Below, one piece after another: positions 10,695 to 22,845 of a stretch of DNA of 64,000 nucleotides. The first letter of the stretch is position 1. Each line of letters begins with the position of its first letter. The notes below the pieces were generated by a model that was given only the letters and a program-made list of their open reading frames with translations, was not told where the DNA came from and ran no database searches. The position numbers and the translations under genes were made by a program. Source of the DNA: Marinobacter maritimus (lineage in GTDB: Bacteria > Pseudomonadota > Gammaproteobacteria > Pseudomonadales > Oleiphilaceae). The stretch covers positions 992,001 to 1,056,000 of the forward strand of contig NZ_VCGW01000001.1 of assembly GCF_007671675.1 (NCBI RefSeq), written 5' to 3'.

Positions 10695-11366
10695 GTGGAT
10701 GGACTGAAGCAAAGAATAATCGGTGCGCTGGTTCTGATTTCGCTGGCCGTTATCTTTGTACCCATGGTTTTCGATGAACCTCACTCAGGGCGTACATCGA
10801 CTTCGATCAATATACCCGAGGAACCACCGTTCCCTGAAGTTGAAGCGCCAGCCTCGGATGCGGCTTCTCCGCCTCCCTACCAGAAAGACCGGCCCGCAAC
10901 GGCAAGCTCTGGCGCACAGGACTATCGCATTCTTGAGGATGAGGTGTCAGCCGGGAAGCCGGTTCCAGACAATCGCGTCGACAAGGTATCTGAAATAGCC
11001 AAGCCAGTTGAAGCTCAGCCCACACCTTCTGCAAGTGCACCGGAAAAGCCGGTTTCAACGGTAAAGGTGGAAGCTCCTGCGGAGGTTGAGGCAGAGGAAG
11101 TGAGTGCAGAGTTCACGCGTTCTCTCGAAGGCGCCTGGGTTGTTCAACTAGGCAGTTTTGGTAATGGCGACAATGCGCGCCGCCTCCGGGACAAGGTGCG
11201 CGAAAAAGGCTATAACTCTCATCTTCAGGAAGTCGTGCGGGGTGAGAACACTCTGACACGGGTTTTCAGCGGACCCTTTGCTGAAAAATCGGAAGCGGAG
11301 TCTGCAAAGCGAGCACTGGATAAGGCTTTCAGCCTGAACAGTCTTGTCACCTCCGGCGATAAATAA
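10695..11366 (+). CDS. SPOR domain membrane protein (DedD-like)
   Basis: Predicted single-pass inner-membrane protein that binds denuded septal peptidoglycan through a C-terminal SPOR domain, like DedD or FtsN. The 223-residue product has a short cytoplasmic N-terminus, one membrane helix (about 8-24, ALVLISLAVIFVPMV), a Pro/Ala/Glu-rich periplasmic linker and a SPOR domain from about residue 146 (WVVQLGSFGNGDNARRLRDK). I chose the GTG at 10695, which has GGGAG about nine bases upstream; a GTG at 10662 is possible. It lies between folC and cvpA, exactly where Pseudomonas carries its SPOR gene. Confidence 0.88.
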   Translation: MDGLKQRIIGALVLISLAVIFVPMVFDEPHSGRTSTSINIPEEPPFPEVEAPASDAASPPPYQKDRPATASSGAQDYRILEDEVSAGKPVPDNRVDKVSEIAKPVEAQPTPSASAPEKPVSTVKVEAPAEVEAEEVSAEFTRSLEGAWVVQLGSFGNGDNARRLRDKVREKGYNSHLQEVVRGENTLTRVFSGPFAEKSEAESAKRALDKAFSLNSLVTSGDK

Positions 11367-11457
11367 CCCTTTCCACCCGCTTTATATTGTTCTGGCGGTT
11401 TGGCGAGCCGGCGTTTCCTGATAGAATTCGCGCTTCCTTTTCTCCACCGGGATTTCC

Positions 11458-11994
11458 ATGGAAGCGCTGATCTGGATTGACTGGGTCATCATCGCCCTGA
11501 TTACAATCTCCACCCTCATCAGTCTTAAACGGGGCTTTGTGAAAGAAGCGCTGTCTTTGGTCACGTGGGTGGGCGCGTTCATACTTGCGCGAACTTTTCA
11601 CCCCCAGATGCAATCCTTGCTGGAGAGTACCGTTGAAACGCCGCTTGTGCGCCTTATTGCAGCATTCGCCATTCTTTTCTTCGGTACGCTTATCGTCGGC
11701 GCAATCATCAACAATATAATCGGGCATCTTGTTCGTGCGACCGGGCTTTCTGCTACGGACAGGGTACTGGGCATGGGGTTTGGTATGTTGCGCGGGCTTG
11801 TCGTTGTTATCGTCGCAATCGCCTTTATTCGTTACACCCCCCTGGCTCAAGACACCTGGTGGAGAACATCAGTCATGATAGACCGCCTCGGGGTGGTTGA
11901 AGATTGGTCCAGACGAACGTTTGGCGACGAGTTCGCCCGTTTCCTGGAGCCGGAATCCCAGAAGGCCGTGAAATCCACGTCCGCATCCAGTTAA
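11458..11994 (+). CDS. cvpA: colicin V production protein CvpA family
   Basis: Small integral membrane protein of the CvpA family, encoded just upstream of purF as in E. coli. Family members are needed for colicin V export and linked to envelope homeostasis, but the molecular role is unclear. The 178-residue protein has about four hydrophobic segments (first IDWVIIALITISTLISL) and the conserved motif KRGFVKEALSLVTWV. The ATG at 11458 follows a purine-poor leader (ccgggatttcc). Confidence 0.92.
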   Translation: MEALIWIDWVIIALITISTLISLKRGFVKEALSLVTWVGAFILARTFHPQMQSLLESTVETPLVRLIAAFAILFFGTLIVGAIINNIIGHLVRATGLSATDRVLGMGFGMLRGLVVVIVAIAFIRYTPLAQDTWWRTSVMIDRLGVVEDWSRRTFGDEFARFLEPESQKAVKSTSASS

Positions 11995-12028
11995 CATTCA
12001 GAATTAACACTCGGAGATTACCTTATCC

Positions 12029-13555
12029 ATGTGTGGCATTGTCGGCATCGTCAGTACTTCTCACGTTAATCAGTCGCTCTATGATGCGCTGACCGTACTT
12101 CAGCACCGGGGCCAGGATGCGGCGGGGATTGTTACCTTTCAGGATGAGCGTTTTTTCCTGCGCAAGGATAATGGGCTGGTTCGTGACGTTTTTCACACCC
12201 GCCATATGCAGCGGTTGGTCGGCAACGTCGGGATAGGGCACGTGCGCTATCCGACTGCAGGCAGTTCAAGTTCTTCGGAGTCGCAGCCCTTCTATGTGAA
12301 CAGTCCATACGGGATTACTTTGGCCCACAACGGCAACCTGACCAACGCAGACGAGCTAAGCCAGGATCTGTTCCGTACAGATCTTCGCCATATCAATACC
12401 AATTCGGATTCAGAAGTGCTGTTGAACGTTTTTGCACACGAGCTGCAAAAGCTTCGCAAGCTTGACCCGACCAAGGAAGATGTTTTCTCTGCAGTAAGTG
12501 CGGTTCATCAACGTTGCCGGGGCGCCTATGCGGTGATTGCGATGATCACCGGCTACGGTATTGTCGGCTTCCGCGATCCGAATGGAATTCGCCCGGTCTG
12601 TTATGGCGAGCGCATCGCTGAGGACGGCCGCAAGGAATATATGATCGCATCGGAGAGTGTTGCTCTGAGCGCTGCCGGTTACACTCTGGTGAGGGATATA
12701 GCCCCGGGAGAGGCCGTTTATATAGAAACCGACGGCACCCTGTATTCACAGCAGTGCGCAAAAAACCCTCATTTGTACCCCTGCATTTTTGAGCATGTCT
12801 ATTTTGCCCGGCCAGACTCCATTATGGATGGTGTTTCCGTTTACAAGGCCAGGCTGCGTATGGGGGAAACGCTGGCAGACAAGATTCTGCGGGAATGCCC
12901 TGATCACGATATTGATGTGGTTATGCCCATCCCTGATACCAGCCGGACGTCGGCCATGCAGATGGCGCATCGGCTGGGGGTGAAATTCCGCGAAGGCTTT
13001 ATCAAAAACCGTTATATAGGCCGGACCTTCATCATGCCTGGCCAGACAATGCGCAAAAAGTCAGTGCGCCAGAAACTGAACCCGATTGATCTGGAGTTCA
13101 AGGGCAAAAACGTCATGCTGGTTGACGATTCCATTGTCCGCGGCACCACCTGCAAGGAAATTGTGCAGATGGCCAGGGACGCTGGAGCCAGAAAGGTTTA
13201 CTTTGCATCGGCTGCGCCCCCTGTGCGCTACCCCAATGTCTACGGAATCGACATGCCATCGGCCAGCGAATTGATCGCTCACGAAAGAACCGTTGACGAA
13301 ATCGGTGCTCTGATCGGTGCAGACTGGCTGTTGTATCAGGATCTTGACGATCTGGTGACTTGCGTCAGCGATGTAAACGACAGCATAGAAGGCTGGGAAT
13401 GTTCCGTGTTCACCGGCAAATATGTGACGGGGGATATCGACGCCGCCTATCTGAGTCGCCTTGATGAAGCCCGCAATGACAACACACGTTCCGGTGATGT
13501 AGATACAGGGTCGACTGATAACGGCATCATTGATCTCTATAACGACGAAGATTGA
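12029..13555 (+). CDS. purF: amidophosphoribosyltransferase
   Basis: First committed step of purine synthesis: PRPP plus glutamine to phosphoribosylamine. The 508-residue enzyme starts MCGIVGIV, so Cys2 becomes the N-terminal nucleophile of the class II glutaminase domain after Met removal. The phosphoribosyltransferase domain has the PRPP loop [18 protein letters not shown] precedes the ATG by about ten bases. It is 34 bases after cvpA and 26 bases before metZ. Confidence 0.97.
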   Translation: MCGIVGIVSTSHVNQSLYDALTVLQHRGQDAAGIVTFQDERFFLRKDNGLVRDVFHTRHMQRLVGNVGIGHVRYPTAGSSSSSESQPFYVNSPYGITLAHNGNLTNADELSQDLFRTDLRHINTNSDSEVLLNVFAHELQKLRKLDPTKEDVFSAVSAVHQRCRGAYAVIAMITGYGIVGFRDPNGIRPVCYGERIAEDGRKEYMIASESVALSAAGYTLVRDIAPGEAVYIETDGTLYSQQCAKNPHLYPCIFEHVYFARPDSIMDGVSVYKARLRMGETLADKILRECPDHDIDVVMPIPDTSRTSAMQMAHRLGVKFREGFIKNRYIGRTFIMPGQTMRKKSVRQKLNPIDLEFKGKNVMLVDDSIVRGTTCKEIVQMARDAGARKVYFASAAPPVRYPNVYGIDMPSASELIAHERTVDEIGALIGADWLLYQDLDDLVTCVSDVNDSIEGWECSVFTGKYVTGDIDAAYLSRLDEARNDNTRSGDVDTGSTDNGIIDLYNDED

Positions 13556-13581
13556 ACACCGAGCCTTGCCAGGAGACGCTC

Positions 13582-14817
13582 ATGACTTTTCACCGCGAAG
13601 AAACTGTCCTGATTCCGGAATCGGATCTTGACGGTATGTCTGTGGATACACTGGCGGTGAGGGCAGGGCAGCTCCGAACTGGCCAGCTTGAACACAGTGA
13701 TGCCATTTTTCCGACATCGAGCTTTGTGTACAACAGTGCAGCGCAGGCCGCAGCCCGTTTCGGGGGAGAAGAACCGGGCAATATCTACTCCCGTTTCACC
13801 AATCCTACGGTTCAGGCTTTCGAGGGCCGCATCGCCGCCATGGAAGGCGGGGAGCGCGCTGTTGCAACTTCATCCGGCATGGCCGCGATACTAAGCACCT
13901 GCATGGCGCTGCTCAAAAGCGGCGACCACGTGATTTGCTCCCGAGGTGTGTTTGGCACCACCAACGTGCTGTTTCAGAAATACATGGCGAAGTTCGGTGT
14001 TACAACAACCTTCGTGAGCCTGACTGATCTTCAGCAGTGGGGCTCGGCCGTGCGCCCGGACACCCGCATGCTGTTTATCGAGACACCGTCTAACCCGCTA
14101 TGCGAGGTTGCGGATATGGAAGCGTTGGCCCAGCTGGCCCACAGCAATGACGCGCTGTTTGTGGTGGACAACTGTTTTTGTACACCGGTGTTGCAACGCC
14201 CGCTGGAGCACGGTGCGGATATCGTGATTCACTCCGCAACCAAATACCTCGATGGCCAGGGTCGCTGCGTAGGTGGTGTGGTAGTTGGGCCGGCAAGGCT
14301 CATGGATGAAGTTTACGGCTTCCTGCGGTCTGCAGGGCCTACCATGAGCCCGTTCAATGCCTGGGTCTTCCATAAGGGGCTGGAAACCTTACCAATCCGT
14401 ATGCGTGCCCACTGCGACAATGCGTTAGAGTTGGCGAGATGGCTGGAGCAGCAACCCGCAGTTGAGCAAGTGTATTATGCCGGGCTTGAAAGCCATCCCC
14501 AGCACGAACTTGCAAAGAAACAGCAAAAAGGGTTTGGTGGGGTGCTGGCGTTTTGCGTGAAAGGCGGCCGTGAGGAAGCCTGGAAATTCATCGATGCGAC
14601 GCGGATGATTTCAATAACGGCTAACCTGGGCGATGTCAAAACCACGATTACACATCCGGCGACCACAACCCACGGGCGGTTGTCGCCAGAAGACAAGTCC
14701 GGAGCCGGTATCACCGAGAACCTGTTACGGCTTTCAGTTGGTATCGAAGCAGTTGAAGATCTGAAAACAGACTTGTACCGAGGTTTTCAGGCACTTCAGA
14801 ACGCAAGCAACACTTAA
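13582..14817 (+). CDS. metZ: O-succinylhomoserine sulfhydrylase
   Basis: PLP enzyme that makes homocysteine directly from O-succinylhomoserine and sulfide (direct sulfhydrylation). It supplies the substrate of MetH, which is also in this window. The 411-residue protein is a Cys/Met-metabolism family member with the PLP lysine in HSATKYLDGQG (about Lys221) and the SSGMAAI and YSRFTNPT motifs. Placement right after purF is typical of metZ in Pseudomonas, which favours metZ over metB or metC. AGGAG lies seven bases before the ATG at 13582; an in-frame TTG at 13552 is rejected. Confidence 0.93.
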   Translation: MTFHREETVLIPESDLDGMSVDTLAVRAGQLRTGQLEHSDAIFPTSSFVYNSAAQAAARFGGEEPGNIYSRFTNPTVQAFEGRIAAMEGGERAVATSSGMAAILSTCMALLKSGDHVICSRGVFGTTNVLFQKYMAKFGVTTTFVSLTDLQQWGSAVRPDTRMLFIETPSNPLCEVADMEALAQLAHSNDALFVVDNCFCTPVLQRPLEHGADIVIHSATKYLDGQGRCVGGVVVGPARLMDEVYGFLRSAGPTMSPFNAWVFHKGLETLPIRMRAHCDNALELARWLEQQPAVEQVYYAGLESHPQHELAKKQQKGFGGVLAFCVKGGREEAWKFIDATRMISITANLGDVKTTITHPATTTHGRLSPEDKSGAGITENLLRLSVGIEAVEDLKTDLYRGFQALQNASNT

Positions 14818-14830
14818 CGTTTGAGCATTC

Positions 14831-17395
14831 ATGGCAGAATCTGCAAAAGCGAAGAAATCACCACAGGAACCTACAGAGAAGCAACTGCGTTTTCGCCGCC
14901 AGGCAGCACAAGGCGCGCGTGAAGGTGCAGTGATCGGGCTGATAGCCCTGTGTATCTATCTGGCGATGGCTCTTGTGACATTTAATCCTGCCGACCCCGG
15001 CTGGGCCAGTATCGGCCATGAAACCAGCGTACTTAACGCCGCTGGCCGCTCTGGTGCCTGGCTTGCCAGCTTGCTGATGGATTTCTTCGGTCATGTTGCC
15101 TACCTGTTCCCGGTCATGGTTGCGGGCTACGCAATCATGCTGGTCCGCCGCAGAAACGATCCGCTGGATATGCACTGGCCTTTATTCATGATGAGGTTCG
15201 GTGGCTTTCTGTTGATCTTGCTGTCGGCCACCAGCCTTCTGTCTCTTTATTCGGTATTTGGACTGGGCGCTACATCCGGAGGAGTTCTGGGCATCACCGT
15301 TTCGGATGCCATGGTTCGTTTCTTCAATCTGCCAGCAACTACGTTGCTGCTCATCGCGATATTCCTTTTTGCCCTGACGGTCACCGTGGGCCTTTCATGG
15401 TTCTGGTTAATGGACCAACTGGGCGGGTTTACAATTCGCGTCGGGCAATCACTGAAGAAACTCGCGAGTTCGGATAAACCTGCCCATACCCCGGAGAAAT
15501 CACCGGTACCATCCCAGTCGGCCGCCCCAGTCAAGACGCAGCCGAGCGCCGCCGATGAACAGTCTACCAAGCGTTGGTGGCACTGGATCCCCGGGTTTGG
15601 GCCGCGCAAACAAGCAAAACCGAAAAAGCCATCCAGAGATCGCCTGGAACCCGGCTTTGAAAGTTTTTCCGCAGACCAGGAGCCAGAACCGGCGCGCCTC
15701 GAGAGCTTCAGCTCCCGGGATGAGGCGCCAGCAAAAAAAACCGCTCAGTCGCAAACATCTGCTGCGGATAAAGTGAAGTCAGCCTCGCCGGCCGGCCGGT
15801 CGCTGAAAATATCGCCGTTCAAGAAAGATGAGCAACCGCCGACCAATAACGCGAAAAATGCTCAACCTTCGTTGCTGGAAGACATAGAGAGCCCAATTCC
15901 TCCCATCTCGTTGCTGGACCCACCTGAGGAGCACAAGGAGAGTGGCTACTCTGAAGAAGCACTGGAGCACATGTCACGTTTGCTCGAAGAAAAGCTTGCG
16001 GATTTCGGAGTTTCAGTCGAGGTAGTTGAGGTTAATCCGGGGCCAGTAATTACACGGTTTGAGATAAAACCGGCGGCAGGCGTCAAGGTCAGCAAAATCT
16101 CGAATCTCGCCAAGGATCTGGCTCGCTCACTGGCTGTTTTGAGTGTGCGGGTTGTGGAGGTGATCCCGGGCAAGTCTGTGGTGGGCATCGAAATCCCCAA
16201 TGAAAAACGGGAGATTGTCCGTCTCAGCGAAGTTCTGAGCGCAAGAGTGTTCACCGAGTCCAATTCTGCGCTGACAATGGCGCTTGGTAATGACATCGGC
16301 GGCAACCCCATGGTTGCAAACCTCGCCAAAATGCCCCACCTACTGGTTGCCGGTACGACTGGTTCCGGTAAATCAGTAGGGGTTAACGCCATGCTGTTGA
16401 GCATGCTGCTGAAGGCGGGGCCGGAAGATGTACGTTTCATTATGGTCGACCCCAAGATGCTGGAACTCAGCATCTACGACGGCATCCCGCACCTGCTGGC
16501 GCCGGTTGTTACCGACATGAAAGAGGCCGCAAATGCACTGCGCTGGTGTGTGGCCGAAATGGAACGCCGATACCGCTTGCTGGCCACGCTGGGTGTCCGA
16601 AACCTCGCTGGCTACAACCGCAAAGTGAAAGATGCAGCGGAGGCCGGTGAGCCTCTTCTCGATCCGTTCTGGAAGCCGGACGAGTATTTGGCCAACGACG
16701 AGCAGGAACGTCCCGAACTCGAGCATTTGCCGTTTATCGTGGTGGTTATTGATGAGTTTGCCGACATGATGATGATTGTCGGCAAAAAAGTGGAAGAGCT
16801 GATTGCGCGGATTGCCCAGAAAGCGAGGGCGGCAGGTATTCACCTGATACTTGCAACCCAGCGGCCGTCTGTGGATGTCATCACGGGTCTGATCAAAGCC
16901 AACATTCCCACTCGCATGTCGTTCCAGGTTTCCTCCAAGATCGATTCGCGCACCGTGTTGGATCAGGGTGGTGCCGAGCAGCTTTTAGGGCATGGTGACA
17001 TGCTTTATCTGCCCCCGGGTTCTGGCCTCCCGGTCCGCGTCCACGGCGCATTCGTGGACGATGACGAGGTTCACCGGGTGGTGAGCGCATGGAAGGCCCG
17101 AGGTGAACCTGTGTACGTGGACGATGTGCTTAACGGTGCCGAAGGTGAGAATCTGCCAGGGGTGCCCAGCTTGTCGGATGGCGGCGACAACGAAAGTGAT
17201 GCGCTGTTCGACGAAGCGGTGGCGTTTGTCACTGAAGGGCGCCGGGTATCAATTTCGTCTGTGCAGAGAAAGTTCAAGATAGGTTATAACCGGGCGGCCA
17301 ATCTGGTTGAAGCCATGGAAGCATCGGGTGTGGTCAGTTCAGCGGGTCATAACGGTGCCCGTGAAGTTTTGGCACCGCCCCCACCAAGAGATTAG
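14831..17395 (+). CDS. ftsK: DNA translocase FtsK
   Basis: Septal ATP-driven DNA pump that clears chromosome termini and activates XerCD at dif. The 854-residue protein has four or five membrane helices (about 33-195), a Pro/Lys/Gln-rich linker (about 210-360), the alpha-beta motor with Walker A GTTGSGKS (508-515) and Walker [13 protein letters not shown], and the C-terminal winged-helix gamma domain (from about residue 790) that reads KOPS. The linker is short compared with E. coli FtsK. It starts 13 bases after metZ and ends 12 bases before lolA. Confidence 0.97.
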   Translation: MAESAKAKKSPQEPTEKQLRFRRQAAQGAREGAVIGLIALCIYLAMALVTFNPADPGWASIGHETSVLNAAGRSGAWLASLLMDFFGHVAYLFPVMVAGYAIMLVRRRNDPLDMHWPLFMMRFGGFLLILLSATSLLSLYSVFGLGATSGGVLGITVSDAMVRFFNLPATTLLLIAIFLFALTVTVGLSWFWLMDQLGGFTIRVGQSLKKLASSDKPAHTPEKSPVPSQSAAPVKTQPSAADEQSTKRWWHWIPGFGPRKQAKPKKPSRDRLEPGFESFSADQEPEPARLESFSSRDEAPAKKTAQSQTSAADKVKSASPAGRSLKISPFKKDEQPPTNNAKNAQPSLLEDIESPIPPISLLDPPEEHKESGYSEEALEHMSRLLEEKLADFGVSVEVVEVNPGPVITRFEIKPAAGVKVSKISNLAKDLARSLAVLSVRVVEVIPGKSVVGIEIPNEKREIVRLSEVLSARVFTESNSALTMALGNDIGGNPMVANLAKMPHLLVAGTTGSGKSVGVNAMLLSMLLKAGPEDVRFIMVDPKMLELSIYDGIPHLLAPVVTDMKEAANALRWCVAEMERRYRLLATLGVRNLAGYNRKVKDAAEAGEPLLDPFWKPDEYLANDEQERPELEHLPFIVVVIDEFADMMMIVGKKVEELIARIAQKARAAGIHLILATQRPSVDVITGLIKANIPTRMSFQVSSKIDSRTVLDQGGAEQLLGHGDMLYLPPGSGLPVRVHGAFVDDDEVHRVVSAWKARGEPVYVDDVLNGAEGENLPGVPSLSDGGDNESDALFDEAVAFVTEGRRVSISSVQRKFKIGYNRAANLVEAMEASGVVSSAGHNGAREVLAPPPPRD

Positions 17396-17407
17396 GAGTC
17401 GTATCGC

Positions 17408-18055
17408 ATGCAACAGCTATTTCTGAAGCCCCTGTCGGCATTGATTGTGGCGCTTGTATTCAGCAGCTCACTGATGGCGGCAGGCAAAGAAGGTTCAGCG
17501 GCAGAGCTCGCTTCCTTGCTGCAAAGCTATGAGACCTATCAGGCCGACTTTATTCAGATTGTGGTAAACGAAAGCGGCAGCAAAGTGCAGGAATCCCGGG
17601 GCTCGCTGAAGGCCAAAAGGCCGGGGCTGTTCTACTGGGAGACCCGTGCGCCTTTGTCGCAATTTATTGTCAGTAACGGTGAAAGCGTAGAAGTCTACGA
17701 TCCCGATCTGGAACAGGTCACGGTGCATAGCCTGGACGACCGCGTTCAGACAACACCGGCGCTGCTGCTCAGTGGTGAAGTGGATAACCTTGAAGAAACC
17801 TATCGGGTTTCCGGTCATCAGCTCAGTGACGATACCCGGGAATTCACGCTTGAGCCGAAAAGCGAGGATTCGTTATTTGTGTCGCTACGACTAACGTTCT
17901 TCAAAAAAGAACTGCAGGAAATGCGCATGCAGGATTCATTGTCGCAGCTCAGCGTGCTCAGCTTTGACAACATCCGGCTCAACGACACCGTCGATAATAG
18001 CGCGTTTACGCTTGAGTACCCGGAAGGTGTCGACGTAATCGGGGACGAGGGCTGA
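17408..18055 (+). CDS. lolA: outer-membrane lipoprotein carrier LolA
   Basis: Periplasmic chaperone that takes lipoproteins from LolCDE and hands them to LolB. The 215-residue precursor has a signal peptide (about 1-25, LIVALVFSSSLMAAG) and the LolA core (YQADFIQIV, KRPGLFYWETRAP, EFTLEPKSED). TAGGAG overlapping the ftsK stop is the ribosome site. The ftsK-lolA-rarA order is widely conserved in gammaproteobacteria. Confidence 0.95.
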   Translation: MQQLFLKPLSALIVALVFSSSLMAAGKEGSAAELASLLQSYETYQADFIQIVVNESGSKVQESRGSLKAKRPGLFYWETRAPLSQFIVSNGESVEVYDPDLEQVTVHSLDDRVQTTPALLLSGEVDNLEETYRVSGHQLSDDTREFTLEPKSEDSLFVSLRLTFFKKELQEMRMQDSLSQLSVLSFDNIRLNDTVDNSAFTLEYPEGVDVIGDEG

Positions 18056-18056
18056 T

Positions 18057-19394
18057 ATGCAAAACAGCCTGTTCACCGAACAGGTCGGGTTTCGGCCTCT
18101 GGCAGCGCGTATGCGCCCGGAATCCCTTGAAGACTATGTGGGGCAGTTGCACCTTGTAGGGCCCGGCAAGCCGCTTCGCAGAGCGGTAGAGCAGGGCCAG
18201 CTCCACTCCATGATTCTCTGGGGCCCGCCGGGGGTCGGTAAAACCACCTTTGCGAGGCTTCTGGCGAGTGTTGGCGACCTCAGTTTCGAGACAGTGTCTG
18301 CGGTTCTCAGCGGCGTGAAGGATATCCGTGCCATTGTAGAGCGTTCACGCAACCGCAAGCTTTCGCAGGGCCAGGACACGTTGTTGTTCGTGGACGAAGT
18401 GCACCGGTTCAACAAGAGCCAGCAGGACGCTTTTCTTCCGCACATTGAAGACGGCACCTTCATTTTTGTTGGCGCCACCACCGAGAACCCTTCTTTTGAG
18501 CTGAACAGCGCCCTGCTTTCCCGTACTCGGGTTTACGTTCTCAAGAACCTCGAAGAGGCAGATATCCTTAATCTGCTGGGCAGAGCTTTGAGTTCGGAGG
18601 AAGGTTTTAACGGCGAGCTTGCGGTTTCGGATGATGTGCTCAGCGTTATGGCGGCTGCCTCTGGCGGTGACGCCCGGCGGGCGCTTAACATTCTCGAGAT
18701 TGCGGCTGATCTCGCGGAGCCGGACAGCGAAGGCAAAAACCGTGTTAACGCGGAACACCTTGAGCAGGTGATGCAAACCAGTTTGCGCCGCTTTGATAAG
18801 GGCGGGGACGTTTTTTACGACCAGATATCAGCCTTGCACAAGTCTGTGAGAGGCTCAGACCCGGATGGCTCACTTTACTGGCTGTGTCGGATGCTGGATG
18901 GTGGTTGCGACCCTTTGTACGTTGCGCGCCGCCTCGTGCGTATCGCAAGCGAGGACATAGGCAATGCCGATCCCCGTGCCTTGCAGCTGAGCATGGAGGC
19001 CTGGAACGCTCAGGAGCGCCTGGGGAGCCCTGAGGGGGAGCTGGCACTGGCGCAGGCGGTCACTTATCTCGCGCTCGCCCCGAAAAGCAACGCGGTGTAT
19101 AAGGCGTTCAACCAGTGCATGGCCGATATACGGCAGGATCCAGACTACGAGGTGCCGGTGCACCTGCGCAACGCGCCAACCAAGTTGCTCAAAAGCATGG
19201 GGCACGGTGACTCCTATCGTTATGCTCATGACGAGCCTGAAGGCTTTGCGGCGGGTGAGTCCTATCTACCTGATGCCATCCACCAGCGCAGATACTATGA
19301 GCCGATTAACCGGGGGCTGGAAATCAAGCTTTCCGAAAAGCGCCAGCGGCTCGATGCCCTCAATGATCAAAGCCCCAGAAAACGCCATTCCTGA
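18057..19394 (+). CDS. rarA: replication-associated recombination protein A (RarA/MgsA)
   Basis: AAA+ ATPase related to clamp loaders and RuvB that acts at stalled replication forks. The 445-residue protein has Walker A GPPGVGKT (56-63), Walker B LLFVDEVHRF, sensor 1 GATTENPSF and the C-terminal tetramerisation domain (SDPDGSLYWLCRMLDGG). The ATG lies two bases after the lolA stop, so the two are coupled. crcB, which often sits between rarA and serS in Pseudomonas, is absent. Confidence 0.96.
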   Translation: MQNSLFTEQVGFRPLAARMRPESLEDYVGQLHLVGPGKPLRRAVEQGQLHSMILWGPPGVGKTTFARLLASVGDLSFETVSAVLSGVKDIRAIVERSRNRKLSQGQDTLLFVDEVHRFNKSQQDAFLPHIEDGTFIFVGATTENPSFELNSALLSRTRVYVLKNLEEADILNLLGRALSSEEGFNGELAVSDDVLSVMAAASGGDARRALNILEIAADLAEPDSEGKNRVNAEHLEQVMQTSLRRFDKGGDVFYDQISALHKSVRGSDPDGSLYWLCRMLDGGCDPLYVARRLVRIASEDIGNADPRALQLSMEAWNAQERLGSPEGELALAQAVTYLALAPKSNAVYKAFNQCMADIRQDPDYEVPVHLRNAPTKLLKSMGHGDSYRYAHDEPEGFAAGESYLPDAIHQRRYYEPINRGLEIKLSEKRQRLDALNDQSPRKRHS

Positions 19395-19420
19395 ACGCCG
19401 TATAAGGTTACGCGCAGCGC

Positions 19421-21636
<2,216 letters not shown>

Positions 21637-21642
21637 CGACGT

Positions 21643-22719
21643 TCAGACGGCTTTACGGCCGGGCAGAACGTCCTTGAGCTTGTCACGCATTTCGCGGATG
21701 GCTTTTTCTGTGGTTTCCCAGTCGATGCAAGCATCGGTCACGGACACGCCATATTGCAGGTCTGACAGGTTTTCCGGGATAGACTGGTTGCCCCAGTTTA
21801 TATTGCTCTCGATCATCAGACTCTGAATTGACGTGTTGCCCTCGAGAATCTGGTGGCTGACGTCCTGCATAACCAATGGCTGAATGGCCGGGTCTTTGCT
21901 GGAGTTGGCATGGCTGCAATCCACCATGACGGATTTGCGTAGGCCCGCCTTGTCGAGGGCCTGTTCACAGAGCGTCACGCTGACCGAATCGTAATTGGGC
22001 TTGCCGCCACCGCCACGCAGAACTACATGGCCATACTGGTTGCCTTTGGTGCGGATAATAGCCACCTTGCCTTGCTGATCAATGCCGAGGAAACTGTGCG
22101 GATAGGATACAGACTTCATGGCGTTCACAGCCACATCCAGACTGCCATCGGTGCCATTCTTGAAGCCAATCGCCATGGAAAGACCACTGCTCATTTCGCG
22201 GTGAGTCTGGGATTCTGTGGTGCGGGCGCCAATCGCCGACCAGGTAATTGTGTCCTGCAGATACTGTGGCGAGATCGGATCCAGGGCTTCTGTTGCTACC
22301 GGTAGCCCAAGCTCGTTGATATCAAGTAGAAGACGACGGCCCAACTGCAGACCATGCTCAATATCAAAGGTGTCGTTAAGGTGCGGGTCGTTAATCAAGC
22401 CTTTCCAGCCAACCGTTGTTCTCGGTTTTTCAAAATAGACGCGCATAACGATCAGCAGGGTATCACTGACTTCATCGGCAAGTTCTTTGAGGCGGGTGGC
22501 GTAATCACGCGCTGCGTCTACGTCGTGAATAGAACAGGGGCCTACAACCAGAAACAAACGGTGGTCTTTGCCGTCAATAATGTCGTAGATCGACTGGCGG
22601 CCATCTGTAACAGTTTGGGCTGCATTGCCCGTTAGTGGCATATCCTGTTTGAGCTTTCCAGGTGTAATCAACGGTTCCTGGCTCGCCACGTTCAGATCTT
22701 CAAGTTTGTTGCCGGACAT
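21643..22719 (-). CDS. 3-deoxy-7-phosphoheptulonate synthase, class I (AroF/AroG type)
   Basis: Joins phosphoenolpyruvate and erythrose 4-phosphate to make DAHP, the first step of the shikimate pathway leading to Trp, Phe and Tyr. The 358-residue protein is the class I (AroFGH-like) form, with FLVVGPCSIHD, the GARTTESQTHREM active site, the RGGGGKPNYD loop and DCSHANSSKDP. Which amino acid inhibits it cannot be read from the sequence with confidence, so I give no isozyme symbol. It is convergent with cobA, six bases apart, and divergent from the next gene. Confidence 0.93.
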   Translation of the reverse strand: MSGNKLEDLNVASQEPLITPGKLKQDMPLTGNAAQTVTDGRQSIYDIIDGKDHRLFLVVGPCSIHDVDAARDYATRLKELADEVSDTLLIVMRVYFEKPRTTVGWKGLINDPHLNDTFDIEHGLQLGRRLLLDINELGLPVATEALDPISPQYLQDTITWSAIGARTTESQTHREMSSGLSMAIGFKNGTDGSLDVAVNAMKSVSYPHSFLGIDQQGKVAIIRTKGNQYGHVVLRGGGGKPNYDSVSVTLCEQALDKAGLRKSVMVDCSHANSSKDPAIQPLVMQDVSHQILEGNTSIQSLMIESNINWGNQSIPENLSDLQYGVSVTDACIDWETTEKAIREMRDKLKDVLPGRKAV

Positions 22720-22845
22720 TTTCGACTGTTTCCCCGAATCTTATCGTTACAATAGCGCCGGACCCAGATGTGGCCAACCCCGACGAGTTCGTTATACTGC
22801 TTTATTTGGTGGGCCTTTTCAACGCTTCTTGAGCACGGGGATTGG